Source of the DNA: Candidatus Uhrbacteria bacterium
GTDB taxonomy: Bacteria; Patescibacteriota; Patescibacteriia; 2-12-FULL-60-25
Reading direction: 5' to 3'
NCBI GenBank assembly: GCA_009691315.1
Contig: SICT01000011.1
Coordinates: 1 to 20,606, forward strand
Length of the DNA: 20,606 bases
The translations under genes and the position numbers were made by a program. Under the pieces are notes generated by a model. It was not told where the DNA came from. It searched no databases and saw only the letters and a program-made list of their open reading frames with translations. Of the stretch, positions 14,399 to 20,606 are shown in pieces. Numbering within the stretch: position 1 is the first letter of the stretch; each line of letters opens with the position of its first letter.

Positions 14399-14427
14399 AA
14401 GATATCTTAAATGACATGACGCGTCAA
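14399..14427 (-). promoter_or_regulatory. Promoter of tRNA-Glu
   Basis: On the minus strand TTGACG (14427-14422) and TATCTT (14404-14399) are separated by exactly 17 nt, and the tRNA starts about 47 nt beyond. The -35 shares the TGACGCGTCA palindrome (14417-14426) with the divergent ATPase promoter. Confidence 0.55.
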
Positions 14428-14444
14428 TATATTTGCTGTATCTT
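14416..14444 (+). promoter_or_regulatory. Candidate promoter of the P-type ATPase
   Basis: ATGACG (14416-14421), a 17-nt spacer and TATCTT (14439-14444) mirror the tRNA promoter on the other strand, back to back across TGACGCGTCA. Transcription would start near 14451, leaving only a few bases before ATG 14454, so the mRNA may be leaderless. Confidence 0.45.
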
Positions 14445-14453
14445 AAATTCATT

Positions 14454-17060
14454 ATGCCCTCTTTATCACCTGAAGCCATTCACCAGCCCTTTTGGGCCAT
14501 GTCTGCGCAAGAGTCGCTTGCGGCCTTGCAATCCTCTGATCAGGGGCTGTCATCTGCGGCAGTGCAAGAACGCCAAAAGTTATTTGGTCAAAATGTGATT
14601 CACGAACGAAGGCGCTCGCAGAGTTTCAAGATTTTAGTAGCTCAATTCAAGAGCCCGCTTATCATCTTGTTGATCATTGCTGGCATCATCACCATTTTAT
14701 TTCATGAGTGGGCCAATGCGATTGTTATTTTTCTTGCCGTTGCCATAAATGCGGCTTTGGGTTTTTGGCAGGAGTATAAGGCGGCCACCGTCCTAGAAAA
14801 ATTAAAAAGCTACGTGCAAACACGCTGTCGTGTGAGGCGGGATGGTCAAGAACACGAGATTGATGCGATAGAACTTGTCCCAGGGGATGTGATTCGTGTC
14901 ACGCAAGGGGACCGTGTGCCAGCGGATGCGCGTCTGTTGTTTGTGAATCAATTAGAAGTTGAGGAAGCAGTGCTAACGGGTGAATCCATGGGGGTTACCA
15001 AGACGATCGAGCCTCAGCCCACGCAAGCGAGTTTAGGGGAGCGGACTTCGGTTGTGTTCAGCGGGACGTTGGTCCAACAAGGATTCGCCGATGCGGTGGT
15101 TACGGCGACTGGGGGAGCGACAGAATTTGGCAGAATTGCTCTGCTCGCCTCACGCGAAAAGGAGGAGCAAACACCGCTTCAACGCTCCGTGTCACAGTTT
15201 GCCGCCTGGGCCACGGGCATTCTTACGCTTTTAATCGTCGTGTTATTTTTTAGTGGAGTGACCGCTGGGCAAGACGTGAAAGAAATGTTTTTGATTGCCG
15301 TTGCGGCGGCGGTTTCGGCTGTTCCAGAAGGTTTGCCGATTGCGCTCACCGTTATTTTTGCGATTGGGGTGGAGCGTTTAGCCAAACATCGGGGGATTGT
15401 CCGAAAATTATTGGCGGCAGAAACTCTCGGTTCAACCAGTTTAATCTTGACAGACAAGACCGGAACATTGACCGAAGGTCGGATGACGCTGACCGGTGTC
15501 ATTCCATTCAAGGGCCATCCTTCGACAAGCTCAGGACATAGCGGAAAAGAGGCAGAGGCTTTGCTTTTGCAAGATGCTTTGTTGAATACGGATGTGGTGA
15601 TCGAACATGCCGATGAAAGTCCGGATAAATGGCAAGTGGTGGGACGATCTATGGAAGTTGCTTTAGTGCGTGGAGCAGCAGAGCGGGGCATTCTTCTGCC
15701 TGAGGTGAAGGCTCAAATTCAGGTTCTTGATCGTTTGCCTTTTCGGTCTGATCGTAAATATTCCTTCAGTCATGTGCAATGCGGAAAAGAGGTATGTACG
15801 GTTTTGCTCGGAGCTCCAGAGATGATCTTAGGTTTTACGACTTTATCAGCTGAGCAAACGCAGACCATCTTCAAACAAATTTTAGAACATGCATCCGGCG
15901 GGGCGCGTGTGCTTGGTGTGGCCAGCAAACGAGACGGTACCAAAACGCTTGAACAGTTTACATTTTTAGGCTTACTTCTGTTTCAAGACCCGGTTCGTGC
16001 CAGTGTGAAAGAGGCGATTCATCGCATTCAATCTTCCGGAGTCCGTGTTGTTATTGTGAGTGGAGATCACCAGGGCACGGTCGCGGCGATTGGTCGGGAA
16101 GTGGGCATTGTGACGGGTGAACATCAAGTGATGACCGGGGAAGAGCTGGCCGCGCTTCGTTCAGATGACTATGCTGGACGGCTGTCATCTATTACCGCCT
16201 ATGCCCGCACGACTCCAGAACAAAAAATGTCTTTAGTAAAATTTTTTCAATCACAAAAAGAAATCGTGGCAGTGACAGGGGATGGAGTCAATGATGCGCC
16301 GGCTTTGCAAGCAGCGGATATCGGGGTTGCCGTTGGTTCTGGCACAGATGTCGCCAAAGGGGCGGCCGATTTGGTTATTTTGGATAATAATTTTGAAACG
16401 ATTGTTTTAGCGATTGAAGAGGGGAGAAGAATTTTGCAAAATGTTCGTAAGGTGATTGTTTATCTTTTATCTGACGGGTTGAATGAGCTACTTTTGATCG
16501 GTGGTTCCTTATTGCTCGGCCTCGCAATTCCCATTAATGCTTTGCAGATCCTGTTGGTCAACTTATTTGCCGATAGTATTCCAGCCATTGCCTTTGCGTT
16601 TGAAGGCGGTACGGACAGCGAGGTCACTCGTCGCAGAATGCCCGCAACGTTACTCGATCCCTATACGCGTTTTCTCATTTTGGGTTTGGGTACCATTGGG
16701 AGCGCATTCTTATTCGTATTATATGTGGTATTAGGGAAGATGGGTTATCCTATGCCGATCGTGCATACGTTTATTTTTGCTGCTTTTGCGACGTATACAT
16801 TGTTCCTCTCCTTCTCTCTCAAAAATTTGCACAAAAATATTTGGCAGTATCATTCTCTATTTGGTAATCGGTTGCTGAATGTTGGAGTGATTTTTGGACT
16901 GGTTTTGACACTGTCCGCGATCTACGTGCCGTTTCTGCAAGTCATTTTTAAAACAGTCGCCTTGCCTTGGCCATGGCTTTTAGCGGTGATCGGTGTTGGT
17001 CTATTGAATATCGGCGGGGTTGAGATGGTGAAACGATTATTTCGTCCGCGGGCAAGTTGA
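14454..17060 (+). CDS. P2-type cation-transporting ATPase
   Basis: This 868-aa ion pump (Ca2+-ATPase/PacL-like group) has all main P-type motifs: TGES (residues 175-178), PEGLP in transmembrane helix 4 (291-295), phosphorylated Asp334 in DKTGTLTEG and GDGVNDAPAL with Asp610. The N-terminal cation-ATPase domain and about ten membrane helices are present. PEGLP with E292, the NE in helix 5 (GLNELLLIGG) and the N..AD in helix 6 (LVNLFADSIPA) are compatible with Ca2+ or another cation; the ion cannot be fixed. The usual KGAPE of the nucleotide domain reads LLGAPE (Leu452 for Lys). PSTSSG (356-361) is encoded by an interspersed repeat. The first ATG (14454) is preferred to an upstream TTG. Confidence 0.96.
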   Translation: MPSLSPEAIHQPFWAMSAQESLAALQSSDQGLSSAAVQERQKLFGQNVIHERRRSQSFKILVAQFKSPLIILLIIAGIITILFHEWANAIVIFLAVAINAALGFWQEYKAATVLEKLKSYVQTRCRVRRDGQEHEIDAIELVPGDVIRVTQGDRVPADARLLFVNQLEVEEAVLTGESMGVTKTIEPQPTQASLGERTSVVFSGTLVQQGFADAVVTATGGATEFGRIALLASREKEEQTPLQRSVSQFAAWATGILTLLIVVLFFSGVTAGQDVKEMFLIAVAAAVSAVPEGLPIALTVIFAIGVERLAKHRGIVRKLLAAETLGSTSLILTDKTGTLTEGRMTLTGVIPFKGHPSTSSGHSGKEAEALLLQDALLNTDVVIEHADESPDKWQVVGRSMEVALVRGAAERGILLPEVKAQIQVLDRLPFRSDRKYSFSHVQCGKEVCTVLLGAPEMILGFTTLSAEQTQTIFKQILEHASGGARVLGVASKRDGTKTLEQFTFLGLLLFQDPVRASVKEAIHRIQSSGVRVVIVSGDHQGTVAAIGREVGIVTGEHQVMTGEELAALRSDDYAGRLSSITAYARTTPEQKMSLVKFFQSQKEIVAVTGDGVNDAPALQAADIGVAVGSGTDVAKGAADLVILDNNFETIVLAIEEGRRILQNVRKVIVYLLSDGLNELLLIGGSLLLGLAIPINALQILLVNLFADSIPAIAFAFEGGTDSEVTRRRMPATLLDPYTRFLILGLGTIGSAFLFVLYVVLGKMGYPMPIVHTFIFAAFATYTLFLSFSLKNLHKNIWQYHSLFGNRLLNVGVIFGLVLTLSAIYVPFLQVIFKTVALPWPWLLAVIGVGLLNIGGVEMVKRLFRPRAS
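15519..15538. repeat. Interspersed repeat inserted in the ATPase gene
   Basis: CCTTCGACAAGCTCAGGACA has the form of a dispersed repeat common in many bacterial genomes (CCTTCGACAAGCTCAGG and variants). It is read in frame as PSTSSG, soon after the phosphorylation site. A variant occurs at 18883-18903. Confidence 0.6.
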
Positions 17061-17085
17061 CATCTGATTGCTTTGCAAATAATCA
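17057..17085 (+). promoter_or_regulatory. Candidate promoter of the 198-aa gene
   Basis: A perfect TTGACA (17057-17062) overlaps the ATPase stop codon. TAATCA follows after 17 nt (17080-17085), within the AT-rich run TAATCATAATAATTC. The -10 is weak by sequence, but the same TTGACA-N17-TAATCA pair is used at 1787-1815. Confidence 0.4.
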
Positions 17086-17100
17086 TAATAATTCAAATAT

Positions 17101-17697
17101 ATGTCGGATAAAAAAATGAAAGGAACATTCAATGTGGAGAAGGTATCGGCAACGCCAGAATCATTAATAGATAGGCAGCGAGAAAGATTGACTCGTTTAT
17201 ATTTAAAAATAAGAGAATTGAATGGAGAGAGCGAATTATTTGCTGATTATATGGATCGAGCAGAAAGAATGGTAGAACTTGGAAGCGAAATCGAACTAGT
17301 AGCCAGAGGGGAGGTTAAAGATTATTTTATGAAGGTTTATGGATTGTTTGCAGATATAAGTAATATGATTGCTGGGCATACGGAATATCCTCGGGATCCA
17401 CTTCGGGTAGAAGATATACATCCAGATTTATTGATAAATATGAAGGAAATCGTCTCGAAATTAGGTACGGTTCTTGAGCAGGTACAAGACATATTTGAGA
17501 TCTCTAAATGGAGCCTTCTTGTTCCTGAGGCGGTAGTTATTGAGTCGATTGATCACGCTCGTCGTAGGGAACTGTATCCTTTCGCACACTGGTTAAAACT
17601 TATTAAAGAGATATCGCAAGATTTAAAAAGAATTCTATCCATCATGAATTTAACATTGCGTATTTTAGAGCGTGGCCCCCAAGAAAGGGGTAATTAA
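17101..17697 (+). CDS. Hypothetical helical protein, 198 aa
   Basis: I do not recognise this protein. It is predicted almost wholly helical with heptad-like patterns (RQRERLTRLYLKIRELNGE, LFADYMDRAERMVELGSEI, DLLINMKEIVSKLGTVLEQ, LKLIKEISQDLKRILSIMN) and has no signal or membrane segment. The start ATG has no Shine-Dalgarno, but a promoter-like TTGACA lies at the ATPase stop. Its codons (many ATA, AGA, TTA) are clearly more AT-rich than those of its neighbours, suggesting relaxed selection or later acquisition. Its 3' end overlaps the convergent trmD by 33 nt. Confidence 0.7.
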   Translation: MSDKKMKGTFNVEKVSATPESLIDRQRERLTRLYLKIRELNGESELFADYMDRAERMVELGSEIELVARGEVKDYFMKVYGLFADISNMIAGHTEYPRDPLRVEDIHPDLLINMKEIVSKLGTVLEQVQDIFEISKWSLLVPEAVVIESIDHARRRELYPFAHWLKLIKEISQDLKRILSIMNLTLRILERGPQERGN

Positions 17698-18369
17698 AGA
17701 ATCTTTTGATTTTTTTCTTCTCCATTCCTGAATCTTTTTGTGATCACCAGACAATAAAATACTCGGCACCTTCCAACTTTTCTTTTTTGACAGGGGATAG
17801 ATTCCCGGTCGCGTGTACTGCGGATATTCGAGCACGCCAATTTCGGAATGTGATTCCATAGCCAGAGATTCACTGGTGCCAAGCACGCCCGGACGCAGGC
17901 GGGCAACGGCATCACTCATCACGAGCGCGGCGAGTTCTCCGCCGGTCATGACATAATTTCCAATGGATAACTCTTCATCGGCCAAATGTTCCGCCACGCG
18001 TTCATCCACACCTTCGTAGCGGCCGCACAGAAAAATGAGACGATCATATTTCGCTAATCGTTTCGCCGCTCGTTGATCGAACACTTTTCCTTTGGCGCTG
18101 GTGAGAATCACTCGTGTTCTCTTGCCGATCTTCAAGCTCTTGAGCGCTCGATCAAACGGTTCCACCTTCATCACCATCCCAGGCCCACCACCAAATGGTC
18201 GATCATCAACCTTTTGATGTTTATCGCTCGTCCACTTCCGCAAATCATGCGCTTTGATCACCAGACGTTTTTCTTTTTGCGCTCGTCCTAAAATCGAGCT
18301 CGTCACATACGGCTCGATCATGCCAGGGAAAATCGTGAGGATATCGATGCGGAGGGATTTGGATTTCAT
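17665..18369 (-). CDS. trmD: TrmD, tRNA (guanine-N1-)-methyltransferase
   Basis: TrmD methylates G37 of tRNAs reading CNN and GNN-type codons with S-adenosylmethionine, preventing frameshifting. The 234-aa product is of family length. Seen: RIDILTIFPGMIEPYVTSSI, RPFGGGPGMVMKVEP, the knotted SAM-binding core LIFLCGRYEGVDERV and ELSIGNYVMTGGELAA, RLRPGVLG, and PQYTRP in the C-terminal domain. ATG 18369 (MKSKSLRIDI) is chosen; an in-frame GTG at 18378 lies closer to the terminator. It follows the KH gene on the same strand, as in many bacteria, but rpsP, rimM and rplS are absent, and a strong terminator stands between. Its end overlaps the convergent 198-aa gene. Confidence 0.97.
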   Translation of the reverse strand: MKSKSLRIDILTIFPGMIEPYVTSSILGRAQKEKRLVIKAHDLRKWTSDKHQKVDDRPFGGGPGMVMKVEPFDRALKSLKIGKRTRVILTSAKGKVFDQRAAKRLAKYDRLIFLCGRYEGVDERVAEHLADEELSIGNYVMTGGELAALVMSDAVARLRPGVLGTSESLAMESHSEIGVLEYPQYTRPGIYPLSKKKSWKVPSILLSGDHKKIQEWRRKKSKDSLITPFLGATL

Positions 18370-18381
18370 TGGCCACACAGT

Positions 18382-18415
18382 AAAACAAAACTCCGCCCTT
18401 GGATAGGGCGGAGTT
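18382..18415 (-). terminator. Intrinsic terminator between the KH gene and trmD
   Basis: On the minus strand a perfect 10-bp stem AACTCCGCCC/GGGCGGAGTT (18415-18406 and 18398-18389) with a 7-nt loop is followed by TTTTGTTTTA. The hairpin starts 13 nt after the KH stop and the T-run ends 12 nt before the trmD ATG. Confidence 0.88.
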
Positions 18416-18427
18416 CGATTTCTGTTT

Positions 18428-18829
18428 TTATATTCCGAGGTCGTTCAGGTCGGCATCGGTCACAAGACCGGCGTCGCCATGTTTTTGGGGCATACTGCTT
18501 GGAGCACCCATACTCATACCGCCCATGCTTGAGCCACTTGTGCTCGCTTTCTTCTCTTGATGCTCGCGACGAGCCCCTTCAGGTTCGTAGATTTTCATGT
18601 TGACCCGGGCATTTCCTTTTGCTCCTACAATTTTGAGCAGGATACGCAAGGCACGAGCCGTCTGGCCCTCGCGGCCGATGACATAGCCCATGTCTTCCGG
18701 ATTGACGTGAAGTGTTAGTAACACTCCGCGCTCATCAACCGTACGTTCGACTTTTACGTCGTCGGGATGGTTGACGATTGATTTAACCATGAACTCGAGG
18801 AACTGCTGTTCCACAAACTGTTCTGCCAT
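18428..18829 (-). CDS. khpA: KH-domain RNA-binding protein (KhpA-like) with extended tail
   Basis: KhpA-type proteins are small single-KH RNA-binding proteins. The KH domain covers about residues 5-85: EFMVKSIVNHPDDVKVE, LLTLHVNPEDMGYVIGREGQ with the GxxG loop at 52-55 (GREG), and ALRILLKIVGAKGNARVNM. It is encoded just before trmD, the common KhpA position. At 133 aa it is about 50 residues longer than usual: after a basic linker (ARREHQEKKAS) comes a Gly/Ser/Met-rich tail (SSMGGMSMGAPSSMP) that is probably disordered. The symbol is assigned on domain and context. Confidence 0.9.
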   Translation of the reverse strand: MAEQFVEQQFLEFMVKSIVNHPDDVKVERTVDERGVLLTLHVNPEDMGYVIGREGQTARALRILLKIVGAKGNARVNMKIYEPEGARREHQEKKASTSGSSMGGMSMGAPSSMPQKHGDAGLVTDADLNDLGI

Positions 18830-18882
18830 AGTGCCGAATGGTCCATCTGGTTTGAGCAGAGGGACAGGTCAAGTTTGAAAAC

Positions 18883-18903
18883 CCTTCGATAAACTCAGGG
18901 TGA
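18883..18903. repeat. Interspersed repeat in the 5' region of the KH gene
   Basis: CCTTCGATAAACTCAGGGTGA is a variant of the CCTTCGACAAGCTCAGG repeat found inside the ATPase gene. ACCCTTTTAGGGT follows at once as a small palindrome. It lies between the candidate promoter and the KH start, so it would be part of the mRNA leader. Confidence 0.55.
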
Positions 18904-18922
18904 ACCCTTTTAGGGTATTTAT

Positions 18923-18951
18923 AGAATAGAAGAAATGAAGGAAGAAATCAA
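18923..18951 (-). promoter_or_regulatory. Candidate promoter of the KH gene
   Basis: On the minus strand TTGATT (18951-18946) and TATTCT (18928-18923, followed by ATAAAT) are 17 nt apart. The -35 overlaps the stop codon of the upstream ParB-like gene. It would give a leader of about 85 nt. Confidence 0.4.
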
Positions 18952-20147
18952 ATGGGAGCTATTTCAGGGTGTCGCTTTAGGTATTCCTGAACCGCTCGTA
19001 CCCGAATTTCATTCCATGTCCACATATTTAGATCAATTCCTAAAACACTGGAAGAGATATTGTGTTCTCCTGGTTTTGGTTCCAATCGTCCATCTGCATC
19101 CATTTTTCCTGTAAAATGTTTTTCCATATAAGGATCTTTTGCCTCTACAAATAAGTAATGATACGCAACGGTATGAATCAGAGATTTCCAATCGGGACGT
19201 GATTCTAGTTCGAATTTTTTTATGAGCTGTTCGGCCCACTCAAATTTTTTATTTCGTTTCCGGATTTTTTCATTTTTGATCTCGTCTTTTTTATCGCCGA
19301 TCTTTTTTTGCCTGTCTAACGTGGCTTGAATAAATGGAAGTCGGTCCTGCGCTTGCTTGAGCGCTTTGGCTTCGTCACGTTTTTGTTTTGCATTGCAAGG
19401 GTAAATTTTATTATAAACGTTCGTGACTTGATGACGAGCCGGTTGTGGAAGCAGAGCCAGAAATTCAAACCATTCGTCGTGAGCGGCTTTGCTATTTGGG
19501 ACTGTGGAGACAGAAGCTCGGATGCGAGACATCCCAATCAGTCGAGCGGCAGCTAAACGATGATTGCCGGCATTTGAAAGATAGACCGGACCACGCGGCC
19601 CCTGAAGTTCGGTCACATCAACATTGTCATAACCTTCTTTAAAATAAAATTCAGCTAAAAAATTGTCCACGCGATTTTCCAGCTCACGCTCCCTCATCTT
19701 TTTTTCAATCACATCCATTTCTTGATCAATCTCTTCCAATCCACCTCGTATCATTTTAGCCATGCCATGCACGATCCGTTTTGCAATTCCTGTTATATTC
19801 GATTCTGTGTGATTGAAGTCGTACGTTCGTCCACGTTTCAAATCATATTTCCCTTGTTCATGAAACCAGTAGGACCAATCTTCGCCATTATATCTTTGAA
19901 TAACCGCTGCCGGGCTTATCGGTTTTACTTCACCCATAAACATACGCATAGATATCCCTCGATAGCGTCGTAGTTGATCGATCGTTCTCAATATATCTCC
20001 CGCATTCTCTGCTCCGTGTATGCAAGGGATGGAATGAAGGAGTTTTAAAGCCTGTTCCCATTCCGATTCGCTCCATGTGAGGCATTCGACTCGAAAAGGC
20101 CTCGCTTGATCCTGTGTTGGTGTGGAAGCTTTTTCAGAGGGAGACAT
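18948..20147 (-). CDS. Protein with ParB/sulfiredoxin-like motif, function unknown
   Basis: This 399-aa cytosolic protein is not one I can name. Around residues 187-213 it reads PVYLSNAGNHRLAAARLIG followed by MSRIRASV. This is the pattern of the ParB/Srx fold, in which a strand leads to GxHR (here GNHR, 194-197), a helix rich in Ala, and a second strand. That fold supports nucleotide-dependent enzymes, nucleases and kinases, so the chemistry cannot be inferred. The N-terminal part has a helical region with RTIDQLRRYRGISMRMFMGE and a Lys/Glu coiled coil (EIDQEMDVIEKKMRERELEN). A second highly charged helix covers about 260-320. It starts 26 nt after the glycosyltransferase stop on the same strand. 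Confidence 0.7.
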   Translation of the reverse strand: MSPSEKASTPTQDQARPFRVECLTWSESEWEQALKLLHSIPCIHGAENAGDILRTIDQLRRYRGISMRMFMGEVKPISPAAVIQRYNGEDWSYWFHEQGKYDLKRGRTYDFNHTESNITGIAKRIVHGMAKMIRGGLEEIDQEMDVIEKKMRERELENRVDNFLAEFYFKEGYDNVDVTELQGPRGPVYLSNAGNHRLAAARLIGMSRIRASVSTVPNSKAAHDEWFEFLALLPQPARHQVTNVYNKIYPCNAKQKRDEAKALKQAQDRLPFIQATLDRQKKIGDKKDEIKNEKIRKRNKKFEWAEQLIKKFELESRPDWKSLIHTVAYHYLFVEAKDPYMEKHFTGKMDADGRLEPKPGEHNISSSVLGIDLNMWTWNEIRVRAVQEYLKRHPEIAPI

Positions 20148-20173
20148 ATCTTACGGATAGTTTCGCATGCCTG

Positions 20174-20606
20174 TTATGGTTGAGCAACTTCAAGATTTTC
20201 CATTTTTTCTTTCACCATCGCCGCCGCCTGAACCCAGTCTTCGAGAGGCGTTTGTGTTTTATATTGAGTAGGAGATTTGAGAATCATTTTAAGCCCTTCG
20301 GCCCAGTGATGTGGTTTGGCCGGATCAGCAAAGATTGTTCCGGCTGGTGCAGTTTCCGGGAGGGCACTGGCGGTCGAAGAGATGCAGGGTGTGCCAAAGC
20401 GCGCGGCCTCGTGGAGGGGAATACCAAAACCTTCATACCAGCTTGGATAGAGAAAGGTGCTGGCGTGTTTCATGAGAGTTGCGATAGCGGAATCAGAGGG
20501 GTGGGTAAGAAATACGGTAGGGGCAGACCCATGCGTCTGCCCTGGTCGATCGATCGGCCTGGAACGGGTTCCGGGATCAGGGCGAACGCATGGGTTCGCC
20601 CCTACC
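20174..20606 (-). CDS. Glycosyltransferase family 4 (GT-B), C-terminal part, runs off the window
   Basis: The minus-strand frame is open from the window edge to the stop at 20174; the ATG at 20473 is internal, because the frame upstream of it (HPSDSAIATLMKHAS) already follows the family. Seen is the C-terminal Rossmann domain of GT-B enzymes: FLYPSWYEGFGIPLHEAARF with the Ex7E-type motif E-GFGIPLHE, then GTPCISSTASALPETA, GTIFADPAKPHHWAEGL and a closing helix. Such enzymes transfer a sugar from an activated donor during surface polysaccharide synthesis. Codons from 20516 to 20606 lie wholly in a palindromic repeat and encode Pro/Arg/Gly-rich sequence not expected in this fold, so the enzyme carries an in-frame insertion or the gene is disrupted just outside the window. 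Confidence 0.88.
   Translation of the reverse strand, partial: VGANPCVRPDPGTRSRPIDRPGQTHGSAPTVFLTHPSDSAIATLMKHASTFLYPSWYEGFGIPLHEAARFGTPCISSTASALPETAPAGTIFADPAKPHHWAEGLKMILKSPTQYKTQTPLEDWVQAAAMVKEKMENLEVAQP
20516..20606. mobile_element. BIME/MITE-like element: two inverted REP-type hairpins
   Basis: The terminal 32 bp (20516-20547 and 20575-20606) are inverted repeats of each other with five differences. They begin GGTAGGGGC and end GCCCCTACC. Each arm is itself a hairpin: GGGCAGAC/GTCTGCCC on the left, GGGCGAAC/GTTCGCCC on the right. The sequence differences between arms keep both stems paired. A third small hairpin GGAAC-GG-GTTCC lies in the middle. The arrangement is that of a paired-REP (BIME) or MITE element moved by a transposase in trans. 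It ends exactly at the window edge. Confidence 0.8.

Noticed and set aside
15179..15691. 170-aa antisense frame in the P-type ATPase
   Set aside because: Shadow frame within a clear gene, Ser/Thr/Pro/Ala composition typical of antisense reads, no start signals.

Overview
The window looks like a piece of a Candidate Phyla Radiation (Patescibacteria) chromosome. The evidence is the 16S rRNA gene, which carries several CPR-type departures from 'universal' primer sites, the short HrcA, the compact chaperone operon, and many small interspersed repeats, some of them sitting in-frame inside genes. TGA is used as a stop (for example the 462-aa coiled-coil gene and the P-type ATPase), so the standard bacterial code applies; this argues against the UGA-recoding Gracilibacteria/Absconditabacteria. 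No finer placement is attempted.

Layout. (1) 1-1783: a complete 16S rRNA gene as a stand-alone unit. A long-range inverted repeat (1-10 with 1724-1733) can form a processing stalk, an intrinsic terminator follows, and no 23S, 5S or spacer tRNA lies downstream. (2) 1787-2398: one unrecognised small gene with its own promoter and terminator. (3) 2404-7099: a CIRCE-controlled heat-shock operon, hrcA-grpE-dnaK-DUF3467-dnaJ. (4) 7105-8684, minus strand: tsaD-tsaE, tRNA threonylcarbamoyladenosine (t6A) synthesis, convergent with dnaJ across a roughly 115-bp palindrome. (5) 8715-13182: a half-size EamA transporter, a 462-aa coiled-coil protein, a repeat-rich stretch with little coding potential, and a membrane-anchored DKNYY-repeat protein. 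(6) 13364-14352: the wreck of a mobile element (small ORF plus internally deleted serine recombinase) butted against tRNA-Glu(UUC). (7) 14416-17697: a P2-type cation ATPase that shares a symmetric divergent promoter region with the tRNA, then a low-GC hypothetical gene. (8) 17665-20606, minus strand: glycosyltransferase (partial), ParB-like-fold protein, KH-domain RNA-binding protein and trmD.

How it fits together. The core is housekeeping: ribosome (16S), proteostasis (HrcA repressor, GrpE exchange factor, DnaK/DnaJ) and tRNA modification (TsaD/TsaE for t6A37, TrmD for m1G37, and a KH protein). The less ordinary layer is repeat biology: a paired-hairpin (BIME/MITE-like) element inside the glycosyltransferase frame, a heptanucleotide repeat inside tsaE, a CCTTCGACAAGCTCAGG-type repeat inside the ATPase with a relative in front of the KH gene, and large palindromes at gene ends. 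I see no CRISPR array, toxin-antitoxin pair, or clear new defence or biosynthetic system. The most interesting signals are the solo 16S unit, the compensated covariations in it, and the in-frame repeat insertions.
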